Source: an uncultured Clostridia bacterium
GTDB lineage: Bacteria; Bacillota; Clostridia; Christensenellales; Aristaeellaceae
Direction of reading: 5' to 3'
DNA: 20,834 nt
Assembly: GCA_934621505.1 (NCBI GenBank)
Contig: CAKTUU010000036.1
Span: 1 to 20,834 of the forward strand
Shown here: piece by piece, positions 6,009 through 13,528 of the stretch
Layout: each line of letters starts with the position of its first letter
How positions within the stretch are numbered: the first letter of the stretch is position 1
The notes under the pieces: model-generated
Told to the model about the DNA's origin: nothing
Seen by the model: the letters and a program-made list of their open reading frames with translations, nothing else
Databases searched by the model: none
Translations under genes and position numbers: made by a program

Positions 6009-7802
6009 TCAGCCTTGAATGGGTTCAAAATCCGCCGCGCCATGCTTGCACAGGGGGCAGATAAAATCCTCCGGCAGGGTGTCGCCTTCATAAATATAGC
6101 CGCAGATTTTGCACACGAACCCCTTTTTGCCCTGGGTTTGCGGCTTTGGCTTGACGTTTTGCTGGTAGTAGGTATAGGTCATGGTATCCTTGTCGTTGAT
6201 GACCCGGGCCTCGGTGACGGTGCAGATAAACATGCCGTGGCTGCCCAAATCCACATAGTCGGTTACCTGCAGGCTGATGGCCGCGTTGATGTACCGGGGC
6301 AGAATCACCAGGCCGTTGTCCAGCCGGACAGGGTCCGTTCCGGCAAATTTGTTGATGTTGCGGCCGCTTTGGAAGCCGAAGGTTTCAAAGACCTCAAAGG
6401 GCGCGTCTACCGACAGGCAGTTCACATTCATTTTGCCGGTTTGGCGGATGACATGGTGGGAATAGTTGGCCTTGTTGATGGTTACCGCAATACGGGCGGG
6501 GCTGTCGCTGACCTGCGCCACCGTATTGACAATCAGGCCGTTATCCTGCCTGCCGTCATTGCTGGTTACCACATACAAGCCATAGCCGATGCGGAACAGG
6601 GCGTTCATATTGTGCTTATCCGCGCCGTCTGCGGAGCGGGCCACATATTCCTGGCACAGCTCGTCCGCCATGCGCTGCAAGCCGTCCCGGTTGTCCGTGG
6701 TCATGGCGGAGCGAATGGTGACGGTGTTTTCCAGCCAGGTGATGTTTTTGCTCTTTTCAAACAGGCCCTTCATGATTTTGGCGGCCATGGGCGCCCAGGA
6801 ACCGTTTTCAATCAGGCCTACCGTGCGGTTTTGGAAATTGCGCTCGGTCAAATGGTCGATAAACTGCTTCATAAAGGGGAACAATTCGGCGTTATAGGTG
6901 GTTGTGGCCAGCACCAGCTTGCCGTAGCGGAAGGCGTCCGCCACGGCCTGAGCCATGTCGCAGCGGGCCAGGTCATGCACAACCGCCTGGGGGCATCCGG
7001 AGGCGCGCAGCTTGTCCGCCAGCAGCTCCGCCGCCTTGCGGGTATTGCCGTATACGGATGTGTAGGCAACCACAACCCCTTCTTCCTCCACGGCGTAGGA
7101 GGACCAGGTGTTATACAAGTTCAGATAATAAGGCAAGTTGTTCGTCAGCACCGGGCCGTGGAGGGGGCAGATGGTCTGAATATCCAGCTGGGCGGCCTTT
7201 TTCAAAAGCGCCTGCACCTGCGCGCCGTATTTGCCCACAATGCCGATGTAGTAGCGCCGGGCCTCGTCCGCCCATGGCTCGTCCACATCCAGAGCGCCAA
7301 ACTTGCCAAAGCCGTCGGCGGAGAACAGCACCTTGTCCGCGGCGTCATAGGTAACCATAACCTCCGGCCAGTGCACCATGGGGGCAAAAACAAAGGTCAG
7401 CTGATGACGGCCCAGGGACAGGCTGTCGCCGTTTGCCACCGTCAGCTTATGCTGGCACACTTCCGCACCAAAAAACTGATCCATCATGGCAAAGGTTTTG
7501 GCGTTGCCCACCACCGTGGCCTCGGGATAAACCTTTAAAAAGTTTTGAATGTTGGCGGAATGGTCCGGCTCCATATGCTGCACAATCAGGTAATCCGGCT
7601 GGCGGCCGTTCAGCGCTTCCGCCAGCTTGTCCAGCCATTCATGGGTAAAATGCTGGTCCACCGTGTCCATCACCGCAATTTTTGCATCCAGAATGACGTA
7701 GGAATTGTAGGCCATACCGGCGGGAACCCGGTACTGCCCCTCAAACAGGTCCACCTGATGATCGTTTACGCCGATATAACGAATATCCTGAGTAATTTTC
7801 AT
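6009..7802 (-). CDS. Flavodiiron protein fused to flavin reductase and rubredoxin
   Basis: This 597-residue enzyme has four parts. Residues 1-240 are the metallo-beta-lactamase-like diiron domain with ligands in H76-x-E78-x-D80-H81, H144 (MVHWPE), D163 (SADGFG) and H215 (PLHGPV). Residues about 243-390 are a flavodoxin domain with FMN loop YTSVYGNTRKAAE. Residues about 400-550 are a flavin-reductase-like FMN-binding domain starting MNALFRIGYGLYVVTS. Residues 559-597 are a short rubredoxin-like zinc/iron knuckle (C564, C567, C582, C585) without the longer loop of classical rubredoxins. Such proteins reduce O2 to water and/or NO to N2O in anaerobes; the extra domains should bring electrons from NAD(P)H or from protein partners. 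The ATG at 7802 follows GAAAGGAGCC. It is a single gene with its own consensus-like promoter. Whether it prefers O2 or NO cannot be told. Confidence 0.93.
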   Translation of the reverse strand: MKITQDIRYIGVNDHQVDLFEGQYRVPAGMAYNSYVILDAKIAVMDTVDQHFTHEWLDKLAEALNGRQPDYLIVQHMEPDHSANIQNFLKVYPEATVVGNAKTFAMMDQFFGAEVCQHKLTVANGDSLSLGRHQLTFVFAPMVHWPEVMVTYDAADKVLFSADGFGKFGALDVDEPWADEARRYYIGIVGKYGAQVQALLKKAAQLDIQTICPLHGPVLTNNLPYYLNLYNTWSSYAVEEEGVVVAYTSVYGNTRKAAELLADKLRASGCPQAVVHDLARCDMAQAVADAFRYGKLVLATTTYNAELFPFMKQFIDHLTERNFQNRTVGLIENGSWAPMAAKIMKGLFEKSKNITWLENTVTIRSAMTTDNRDGLQRMADELCQEYVARSADGADKHNMNALFRIGYGLYVVTSNDGRQDNGLIVNTVAQVSDSPARIAVTINKANYSHHVIRQTGKMNVNCLSVDAPFEVFETFGFQSGRNINKFAGTDPVRLDNGLVILPRYINAAISLQVTDYVDLGSHGMFICTVTEARVINDKDTMTYTYYQQNVKPKPQTQGKKGFVCKICGYIYEGDTLPEDFICPLCKHGAADFEPIQG

Positions 7803-7853
7803 GATAAACGGCTCCTTTCAGCGGAAATTGCCAAACAAAGTTCCTCTTTTTCC

Positions 7854-7882
7854 ATTATACCCGTTTGCAGGAGGAGTGTAAA
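7854..7882 (-). promoter_or_regulatory. Promoter of the flavodiiron gene
   Basis: Read on the minus strand, TTTACA (7882-7877) and a perfect TATAAT (7859-7854) are 17 nt apart. They lie about 50 nt upstream of the start codon. Confidence 0.8.
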
Positions 7883-7899
7883 CAGAAATGTGCGCCGGA

Positions 7900-7928
7900 T
7901 TGCACTTTTGCGGAAATGGTGATAAAAT
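7900..7928 (+). promoter_or_regulatory. Candidate promoter of the wecB-like gene
   Basis: TTGCAC (7900-7905) and TAAAAT (7923-7928) are 17 nt apart, 32 nt upstream of the chosen start codon. The two divergent -35 boxes are only 17 nt apart, so one regulator could affect both genes. No clear operator is visible between them. Confidence 0.5.
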
Positions 7929-7960
7929 CAAAGGGATTTCTCAGCAAAGGCGGACCGGTA

Positions 7961-9127
7961 ATGATGACAGACGTATCTTTTCAGAATAACGGCAAACTGA
8001 AGCTGCTGATTATTGTGGGCACCCGTCCGGAGATTATCCGGCTGGCGGCGGTGATTCAAAAATGCCGCCGGTATTTTGATACCCTTTTGGCCCATACCGG
8101 CCAAAATTACGACTACAACCTGAACGGCGTGTTTTTTCACGACCTGCGTCTGGACGACCCGGAGGTTTATCTGGACGCGGTGGGGGACAGCCTGGGGCAG
8201 ACCATGGGCAACATCATCGCCAAAAGCTATGACCTGATGGTACGGCTTCAGCCCGACGCAGTGCTGGTGCTGGGCGATACCAACAGCTGCCTGAGCGTTA
8301 TTGGGGCCAAGCGGCTGCACATCCCCATTTTTCACATGGAGGCGGGGAACCGCTGCAAGGACGAATGCCTGCCGGAGGAAACCAACCGCCGCATGGTGGA
8401 TATCATCAGCGATGTAAATATGTGCTATTCCGAGCACGCGCGCCGCTATCTGGCGGAATGCGGCCTGCCCAAAGAGCGTACCTATGTAACCGGCAGCCCC
8501 ATGGCGGAGGTGCTGCACCAGAACCTGAAGCAGATCGAAAACAGCGATATTCATACCCGCCTGGGGCTGGAAAAGGGCAGGTACATTCTTTTGTCCGCCC
8601 ACCGGGAGGAAAACATCGATACGGAAAAAAACTTTATCAGCCTGTTTACCGCCGTTAACCAGATGGCGGAAAAGTATGATATGCCCGTTTTGTACAGCTG
8701 CCATCCCCGCAGCCGCAAGCGTCTGGAGCAAAGCGGCTTTGCGCTGGATAAGCGGGTCATCCGGCATGAACCGCTGGGCTTTCACGACTACAACTGCCTG
8801 CAAATGAACGCCTTTTGCGTGGTCAGCGACAGCGGCACCCTGCCGGAGGAAAGCAGCTTTTTTACCAGCATAGGGCGGCCCTTCCCGGCGGTGTGCATTC
8901 GCACCAGCACCGAACGGCCCGAGGCGCTGGATAAGGGATGCTTTATCCTGGCGGGCATCGAAGGCAATTCGCTTTTGCAGGCGGTGGATACCGCCGTCGC
9001 CATGAACCGCAATGGGGATAACGGCGTTCCTGTGCCGGATTATGTGGAGGAGAACGTATCCACAAAGGTGGTCAAGATTATTCAGAGCTATACCGGCGTG
9101 GTGAACAAAATGGTGTGGCGCAAATAG
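7961..9127 (+). CDS. wecB: Non-hydrolysing UDP-N-acetyl sugar 2-epimerase (WecB/FnlC type)
   Basis: The product is 388 residues with the GT-B fold motifs of the WecB family: VGTRPEIIRLAAVI near the start, HTGQNYDYNLN, LGDTNSC, HMEAGNR, PEETNRR, SAHREEN, HPRSRKR, SDSGTLPEES and RTSTERPEA. The GDTNSC/HMEAGNRC pattern is closer, from memory, to FnlC/WbjD/CapG (L-fucosamine-type sugar synthesis) than to plain UDP-GlcNAc 2-epimerase. The product should feed a surface polysaccharide, but no glycan genes lie beside it. The frame is open back to 7865; the ATG at 7961 (or 7964) is preferred because upstream codons overlap the promoters and AAAGGCGG precedes it. The exact substrate is uncertain. Confidence 0.88.
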   Translation: MMTDVSFQNNGKLKLLIIVGTRPEIIRLAAVIQKCRRYFDTLLAHTGQNYDYNLNGVFFHDLRLDDPEVYLDAVGDSLGQTMGNIIAKSYDLMVRLQPDAVLVLGDTNSCLSVIGAKRLHIPIFHMEAGNRCKDECLPEETNRRMVDIISDVNMCYSEHARRYLAECGLPKERTYVTGSPMAEVLHQNLKQIENSDIHTRLGLEKGRYILLSAHREENIDTEKNFISLFTAVNQMAEKYDMPVLYSCHPRSRKRLEQSGFALDKRVIRHEPLGFHDYNCLQMNAFCVVSDSGTLPEESSFFTSIGRPFPAVCIRTSTERPEALDKGCFILAGIEGNSLLQAVDTAVAMNRNGDNGVPVPDYVEENVSTKVVKIIQSYTGVVNKMVWRK

Positions 9128-9141
9128 CAACAGACGGTTGC

Positions 9142-9170
9142 TTGGCGGCGGACGAATGGAATGGTACAAT
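9142..9170 (+). promoter_or_regulatory. Candidate promoter of the XRE/zinc-ribbon gene
   Basis: TTGGCG (9142-9147) and TACAAT (9165-9170) are 17 nt apart. The -10 box is 22 nt from the start codon, so the leader would be short, with the ribosome binding site close to the 5' end. Confidence 0.5.
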
Positions 9171-9192
9171 GCTTCACGAGGTGAAGAAAGCC

Positions 9193-9627
9193 ATGGAAAC
9201 CCGAGAGATTCTTTTGAAACTGCGCGCCAGGCAGGGACTGTCCCAGGAAGAACTGGCCCAAAAGGTTTATGTGACCCGTCAGGCGGTATCCCGCTGGGAA
9301 ACGGGGGAAACGGTGCCCAACCCGGAAACGCTGAAGTTGCTGTCACGCCTTTTTGACGTGTCCATCAACACCCTGCTGGGGTCGCCCCGGCAGCTGTTTT
9401 GCCAATGCTGCGGCATGCCGCTGGAGGACGGGATCATCAGCCGTGAACCAGATGGAGCGATGAACGAGGAATACTGCAAATGGTGCTATGCAAACGGCCA
9501 GTTTGTCTATGCCAGTATGGACCAGCTGATTGATTTTATGGCGGAGCATTCGCCCTTTCCCAGGGAACAGGCCCGGGTATACTTTCAAAAGGAATTGCCC
9601 AAGCTGAACCACTGGAAGCGGAAATAA
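9193..9627 (+). CDS. XRE-family regulator with C-terminal zinc ribbon
   Basis: The product is 144 residues. Residues 4-60 are a classic XRE helix-turn-helix (LRARQGLSQEELAQKVYVTR, then QAVSRWETGETVPNPETL). Residues 69-144 form a putative zinc-ribbon domain with C70-x2-C73 in FCQCCGMPLE and C95-x2-C98 in YCKWC, then a helical tail typical of the CGMP-type zinc-ribbon family. The open frame reaches 9115, but GAGGTGA (9178-9184) lies 8 nt before the ATG at 9193. It probably binds DNA and senses a metal, redox or other signal through the ribbon. Target genes are not evident; it is a single-gene unit with its own promoter and terminator. Confidence 0.88.
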   Translation: METREILLKLRARQGLSQEELAQKVYVTRQAVSRWETGETVPNPETLKLLSRLFDVSINTLLGSPRQLFCQCCGMPLEDGIISREPDGAMNEEYCKWCYANGQFVYASMDQLIDFMAEHSPFPREQARVYFQKELPKLNHWKRK

Positions 9628-9667
9628 CAGAAGCGGGAGCCGCAAAACGGGCTCCCGCTTCTGTTTT
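9628..9667 (+). terminator. Intrinsic terminator of the XRE/zinc-ribbon gene
   Basis: A perfect 14-bp stem (9628-9641 with 9650-9663) with an 8-nt loop is followed by four T. The 188 nt after it (9668-9855) hold nothing I can support. Confidence 0.93.
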
Positions 9668-9855
9668 ATCCCCATTCCCACCCTCGCGGGCGGCATCAGC
9701 GCTGTGGTGGTAAAAATGCACGGTGCCTTTTGCGCGTGTCAGCAGAAGGAGCCTGATCATCAGCATACGCGCTCCGGGCGTTTCATCATATGACGCGGAC
9801 TCGTTCTCAGCCGCAGAGATCGCGCTCGCCTGCCAGCCGCTACCTGCCGACGGGT

Positions 9856-10308
9856 TTATTGCAAATCAGTGGTCCAATTCAGCCCCTGAATGCGCAAATC
9901 CAGTTCCCGCAGCTCTTTGCTGAGCTCGTCCAGCTGCTTTTGCTTCTGCTGTACGTTAATGGTGCTGAGTACCTTGATCTCGGTGCGGGCGCTGCGGTTG
10001 ACCAGGTCGCTGGCGTTGGAGAGAAAATTGCGCAGCACGCCGCATTTTTGCGTCAGACAGTCCCGCCGGGCCAGCAGGGCGGTCAGGCTTTCACCATTCC
10101 CGCTGGTTTGGGCGTTGGTCAGGTTGATGCGGGTCATCAGCCGCTCCAGCTGGATAAACAGCCCGTCCAGCTCTGCCAGCAGGGCCTCCGGGTCCTCCGC
10201 CGGCGCTTCGCCCTCCTGCACCTTGGCGTTAAGCACCAGGCGGCATTCCACCTGATCGATTCTTTTTTTTAAATCGGCCCTTAGGGCCAGGGCTTCGGCT
10301 AACTTCAT
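9856..10308 (-). CDS. DIP1984-family protein
   Basis: The product is 150 residues, soluble and almost entirely helical and charged. Recognisable parts are the MKLAEALALRADLKKRIDQ start, a short acidic linker (QEGEAPAEDPEALL), NLTNAQT, SLTALLARRDCL, and a C-terminal helix ending IQGLNWTTDL. This matches DIP1984-like (septicolysin-related by name) proteins, whose role is unknown. The open frame extends to 10377, but AAGGAGG lies just before the ATG at 10308, and the upstream part contains the promoter. It is transcribed divergently from htpG, with a CIRCE box between, so it may be part of the HrcA stress response. Confidence 0.8.
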   Translation of the reverse strand: MKLAEALALRADLKKRIDQVECRLVLNAKVQEGEAPAEDPEALLAELDGLFIQLERLMTRINLTNAQTSGNGESLTALLARRDCLTQKCGVLRNFLSNASDLVNRSARTEIKVLSTINVQQKQKQLDELSKELRELDLRIQGLNWTTDLQ

Positions 10309-10338
10309 GGATAGATTCCTCCTTGAACAGATAGGAGC

Positions 10339-10367
10339 AGTATAGCATGGTAGCCGTCCCGTGTCAA
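10339..10367 (-). promoter_or_regulatory. Consensus promoter of the DIP1984-family gene
   Basis: Read on the minus strand, a perfect TTGACA (10367-10362) and TATACT (10344-10339) are 17 nt apart. The CIRCE box begins 21 nt upstream of the -35 box. Confidence 0.85.
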
Positions 10368-10388
10368 AAATGAACAAAGTTTAAATTG

Positions 10389-10415
10389 TTAGCACTCTTT
10401 TTAAATGAGTGCTAA
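10389..10415. promoter_or_regulatory. CIRCE element (HrcA operator)
   Basis: TTAGCACTC (10389-10397), nine spacer bases and GAGTGCTAA (10407-10415) match the CIRCE consensus without mismatch. HrcA represses heat-shock genes through this site. It lies 7 nt upstream of the htpG -35 box and 21 nt upstream of the -35 box of the divergent gene. Confidence 0.97.
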
Positions 10416-10422
10416 TTTTTCG

Positions 10423-10451
10423 TTGCATTTTGCCTTGCACGGTGCTACAAT
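10423..10451 (+). promoter_or_regulatory. htpG promoter
   Basis: TTGCAT (10423-10428) and TACAAT (10446-10451) are 17 nt apart. The box lies downstream of, not overlapping, the CIRCE element. Transcription would begin near 10458, about 50 nt before the start codon. Confidence 0.75.
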
Positions 10452-10510
10452 ATCCTTGCAGCCTTTTTTCCGCTGCAAAATACCCCATTCCTGGGAGAGG
10501 AGAAGAAACC

Positions 10511-12385
10511 ATGACCAATCAACAGGGCAATATTTCCATTCACGCGCAAAACATTATGCCCATCATCAAACGGTGGCTGTATTCAGATAAGGATATTTTC
10601 ATCCGCGAAATGGTGTCCAACGGCTGCGACGCCATTACCAAGCAGAAAATGCTGCACCCTGGTGCGGACGAGGATTACCGGGTAACCGTTACCCTGGACG
10701 AAAAGGCCCACACCCTGACCTTCAGCGATAACGGCATCGGCATGACCGCCGAGGAAGTGGACAAATACATCAATCAGGTCGCTTTCTCCGGCGCGGAGGA
10801 GTTTTTGAAAAACTACCAGGGCGAAAACAAGGGCGGCATTATCGGCCACTTTGGTTTGGGCTTTTATTCCGCCTTTATGGTGGCGGATCAGGTAACCATT
10901 GAAAGCCTGTCCGGCAGCGAAGGGGCGATGCCCGTGCGCTGGCAGAGCGAGGACGGCATGAGCTTTACCATGACCGATGGCAGCCGCCAGACCCGCGGTA
11001 CGGACATAATCCTGCATATTGCCGACGATGAGGAGGAATTTTTGCAGGAGTACCGGGTGCGCGAGGTGCTGCACCGCTACTGCGGCTTTATGGCCACGCC
11101 GGTGTACTATGACGTCATCAAGGAGGAGCCGGAGGTCACCAGGGCCGAGGGCGAGGAGGAAACCAAGGAAGAACCTCAGGACAACAAGGGTCCGGAGCGC
11201 ATTAACGCCACCGAAGCCCTGTGGCTGAAGGCACCCAAGGATTGCACGGAGGAAGAATACAAGCAGTTCTACCGGGATGTGTTCCACACCTTTGAGGATC
11301 CCCTGTTCTATGTCCACCTGAATGTGGATTATCCCTTCAATTTGAAGGGCATTCTGTACTTCCCCAAGCTGACCAACGACTTTGGCACCCGTGAGGGCGA
11401 AATCAAGCTGTTCAGTGGTCAGGTATTTGTGGCGGATAACATTAAAGAGGTCATTCCTGAATTTCTGATGCTGCTGAAGGGCGTAATCGACTGCCCCGAC
11501 CTGCCCCTGAACGTAAGCCGCAGCTTCCTGCAAAACGACGGCTACGTCAAGCGCCTGTCCGCCTACATTACCCGTAAGGTGGCCGACAAGCTGACAGGCC
11601 TGTTTAACACCGAGCGGGAGAACTACCAGAAGTACTGGGACGATATTCATCCCTTTGTAAAGTACGGCTGCATGCGGGACGCCAAATTCTTTGACCAGGT
11701 AAAGGACACCCTGCTGTTTAAGAGCACCAGGGGCCAGTACTTTACTCTGAACGAATACCTGGCCAAGAATGAGGGCAAGGTAGGCAAAAAGGTGATTTAC
11801 ACCAACGATCCTACCCGCCAGAGCGCCAGCATCGCCATGTACGACGCCGAGGATATTGACGTCATTGTAATGGACGCGCTGATTGACCTGAACTTCCTCA
11901 GCTTTATGGAGTATTCCAGCGGGGTGGAGGGCCTGACCTTTGCCCGTGTGGACGCGGACAGCGCCACCTTTACCAGGGAACTGACCGAGGAGGAAAAGAA
12001 GCAGAACGAGGCTAAGGAGAACAGCCTGAACGACCTGTTTAAGAAGGCCACCGGCAAGGACGACCTGACGGTCAAGCTGTCCGCCCTGAAGGACGAAGCG
12101 CTGCCCGCCATGCTGACCCAGGATGAGCAGGGCCGCCGTTTCAGCGAAATGGGCCGCATTTACGGGCAGGACTTTAAAATGCCCGAGGTGCATACGCTGG
12201 TGCTGAACGCCTCCAACCCGGTGGTAAAGAGCCTGGAAGGCGATGGCGATGACGAAAAGCGCAGCCTGATGGCCGCCCAGCTGTACGACCTGGCCCGCAT
12301 GAGCACCCGTCCCCTGGAAAAGGACGAGGTAACCGCCTTCCTGACCCGCAGCAACAAGCTGCTGGAAATGCTGGCGCAGAAATAA
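10511..12385 (+). CDS. htpG: Molecular chaperone HtpG (bacterial Hsp90)
   Basis: The product is 624 residues, the usual length for HtpG. The N-terminal GHKL ATPase shows E33 in REMVSNGCDAITK, D73-N-G-I-G-M, and the G-rich lid GHFGLGFYSAFMVAD (112-126), followed by RGTDIILHI. An acidic linker (about 205-232, EEPEVTRAEGEEETKEEPQD) separates it from the middle domain, with LNVSRSFLQND further on; the C-terminal dimer domain completes the fold. SNGCDA replaces the more common SNASDA, a variant I believe occurs in clostridial HtpG. The in-frame ATG at 10409 lies in the CIRCE box, so the ATG at 10511, after GGAGAGGAG, is the start. HrcA control is implied by the CIRCE box. Confidence 0.96.
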   Translation: MTNQQGNISIHAQNIMPIIKRWLYSDKDIFIREMVSNGCDAITKQKMLHPGADEDYRVTVTLDEKAHTLTFSDNGIGMTAEEVDKYINQVAFSGAEEFLKNYQGENKGGIIGHFGLGFYSAFMVADQVTIESLSGSEGAMPVRWQSEDGMSFTMTDGSRQTRGTDIILHIADDEEEFLQEYRVREVLHRYCGFMATPVYYDVIKEEPEVTRAEGEEETKEEPQDNKGPERINATEALWLKAPKDCTEEEYKQFYRDVFHTFEDPLFYVHLNVDYPFNLKGILYFPKLTNDFGTREGEIKLFSGQVFVADNIKEVIPEFLMLLKGVIDCPDLPLNVSRSFLQNDGYVKRLSAYITRKVADKLTGLFNTERENYQKYWDDIHPFVKYGCMRDAKFFDQVKDTLLFKSTRGQYFTLNEYLAKNEGKVGKKVIYTNDPTRQSASIAMYDAEDIDVIVMDALIDLNFLSFMEYSSGVEGLTFARVDADSATFTRELTEEEKKQNEAKENSLNDLFKKATGKDDLTVKLSALKDEALPAMLTQDEQGRRFSEMGRIYGQDFKMPEVHTLVLNASNPVVKSLEGDGDDEKRSLMAAQLYDLARMSTRPLEKDEVTAFLTRSNKLLEMLAQK

Positions 12386-12439
12386 CAATTTCGTAACAAA
12401 AAACGGAAAATGGAAGGGTTTGCGGCCTGAATCTCGTAT

Positions 12440-12475
12440 ACCTTGTATGGCGCTGTTTGCCATACAAGGTTTTTT
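12440..12475 (+). terminator. Intrinsic terminator of htpG
   Basis: ACCTTGTATGGC (12440-12451) pairs perfectly with GCCATACAAGGT (12459-12470) across a 7-nt loop, followed by a run of six T (12470-12475). It lies only 20 nt before the next start codon, and no separate promoter for the next gene is obvious between them, so some read-through is plausible. Confidence 0.9.
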
Positions 12476-12494
12476 GATACGGAGGAAACGCATT

Positions 12495-13418
12495 GTGAAA
12501 CGCTTGCTTTGCTATGTGCTGGCCCTGCTGTGCCTGCTTGGCATGACGCCGGGGGCTTTGGCCGCTCAGCCCAGGGAGATTGAACCTTTGGATTATGACA
12601 CCCTGCCCGACCCGCCCGCGGGACAGCACCATTACCTGCTGGCCTGTGTGGACAACTGGCAGGGAAATCACAAAAACCTGGGCAATACGGACGGCGTGCT
12701 GCTGGCCACGTTGGATACGTCGGCCCAGCGGGTGATGATTACCACCTTTTCCCGGGAAATGCTGGTCAAACGCCCGGACGGCGGCATCGGCCGCTTTACC
12801 TATATCGCCAAGAACTATGGCCCGGAGGCCCTGTGTCAGGTGGTCAGCACCCATTTTGGGGTAAAGGTGGATAAATACATCATCTTCAGCATGGATAATG
12901 TGCAAAAGATCATTGATTCCATGGGCGGCGTCAACATTACCGTAACCGACGCCGAGGCGGACTATCTGAACCGCTACCGCATTGCCCGGGACGCTACCAC
13001 CCCCAGCATGGAAAAGGCGGGCACCTACCTGTTCACCGGTCACGCGGCGGTGATTTATATGCGCATTCGCAAAGTGGGCCGGGATGGCGACTCCGGCCGT
13101 ACCCGGCGCATCCGCACGGTACTGGCGACCCTGGCTCAGAAATACGCGGACGCGTCTTTGGAGGACGCGCTGGCCTTGCTGGAGCAGGTATCCGGCCATC
13201 TGGTGTCCACCAACATGACCATGGCGGATATGCTGAGCGGCGTGGGCTATGCCATGGAGCTGCGGGGCGTGGAGGTGGAGGGCCTGCAAATGCCGCCCCA
13301 GGATGCTATGACGGCCATTACCTATGCGGGCATGACCACCCGTGAGGTGGACTTTGAAAGGGCCCGGCAGGAACTGGCGGATTTTCTGAAAAGCGATCAG
13401 TTTGACGTTGCGGAATAA
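12495..13418 (+). CDS. LytR-CpsA-Psr (LCP) family protein
   Basis: The product is 307 residues. An N-terminal signal-like segment (about 2-22, ending GALAAQ) is followed by an LCP domain. Recognisable are LLACVDNW, NTDGVLLATLDTSAQRVMITTFSREML (positions of the usual S/PRDT motif, here SREM), VDKYIIFSMDNVQKIIDSMGGV, and the R-rich IRKVGRDGDSGRTRRIR near the end of the domain. LCP proteins transfer wall teichoic acids or capsule polymers to peptidoglycan using polyprenyl-phosphate-linked substrates. The GTG at 12495, 9 nt after GGAGG, is the start; the frame is open back to 12420, but that part crosses the htpG terminator. The domain is divergent, and the N-terminus looks cleavable rather than a lasting anchor. 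Confidence 0.85.
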   Translation: MKRLLCYVLALLCLLGMTPGALAAQPREIEPLDYDTLPDPPAGQHHYLLACVDNWQGNHKNLGNTDGVLLATLDTSAQRVMITTFSREMLVKRPDGGIGRFTYIAKNYGPEALCQVVSTHFGVKVDKYIIFSMDNVQKIIDSMGGVNITVTDAEADYLNRYRIARDATTPSMEKAGTYLFTGHAAVIYMRIRKVGRDGDSGRTRRIRTVLATLAQKYADASLEDALALLEQVSGHLVSTNMTMADMLSGVGYAMELRGVEVEGLQMPPQDAMTAITYAGMTTREVDFERARQELADFLKSDQFDVAE

Positions 13419-13471
13419 AAAAAAACGGTATTCCCTGCTGACGACAGGGGATTGTCACGCTTGTTTAGCCC

Positions 13472-13500
13472 TTTACTTTTTTGCAATTTGGCTTTATGAT
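13472..13500 (+). promoter_or_regulatory. Promoter of the deaminase gene
   Basis: TTTACT (13472-13477) and TATGAT (13495-13500) are 17 nt apart. The -10 box contains the in-frame ATG at 13496, which therefore cannot be the start; this supports the GTG at 13529. Confidence 0.7.
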
Positions 13501-13528
13501 AAAAAGAACTTCCTGGAAGGAGCCGCCT

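Noticed and set aside
5886..7538. Long plus-strand ORF (550 codons) opposite the flavodiiron gene
   Set aside because: Its composition (Gly/His/Val/Gln repeats) is typical of antisense reading of a GC-rich gene; the minus-strand enzyme with intact metal ligands explains the region.
8866..8880. 15-nt identity between the wecB-like gene and the start of element A (181-195)
   Set aside because: It lies in frame within a conserved part of the enzyme, without the second hairpin arm. Chance similarity in GC-rich sequence is the simpler explanation.
10583..12493. Long minus-strand ORF (636 codons) opposite htpG
   Set aside because: Same type of shadow, with no recognisable motif. HtpG is certain on the plus strand.
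13425..13456. Hairpin after the LCP gene (CCCTG/CAGGG) near a run of nine A
   Set aside because: No T-run follows on the plus strand. On the minus strand it would resemble a terminator, but no minus-strand gene reads into it.
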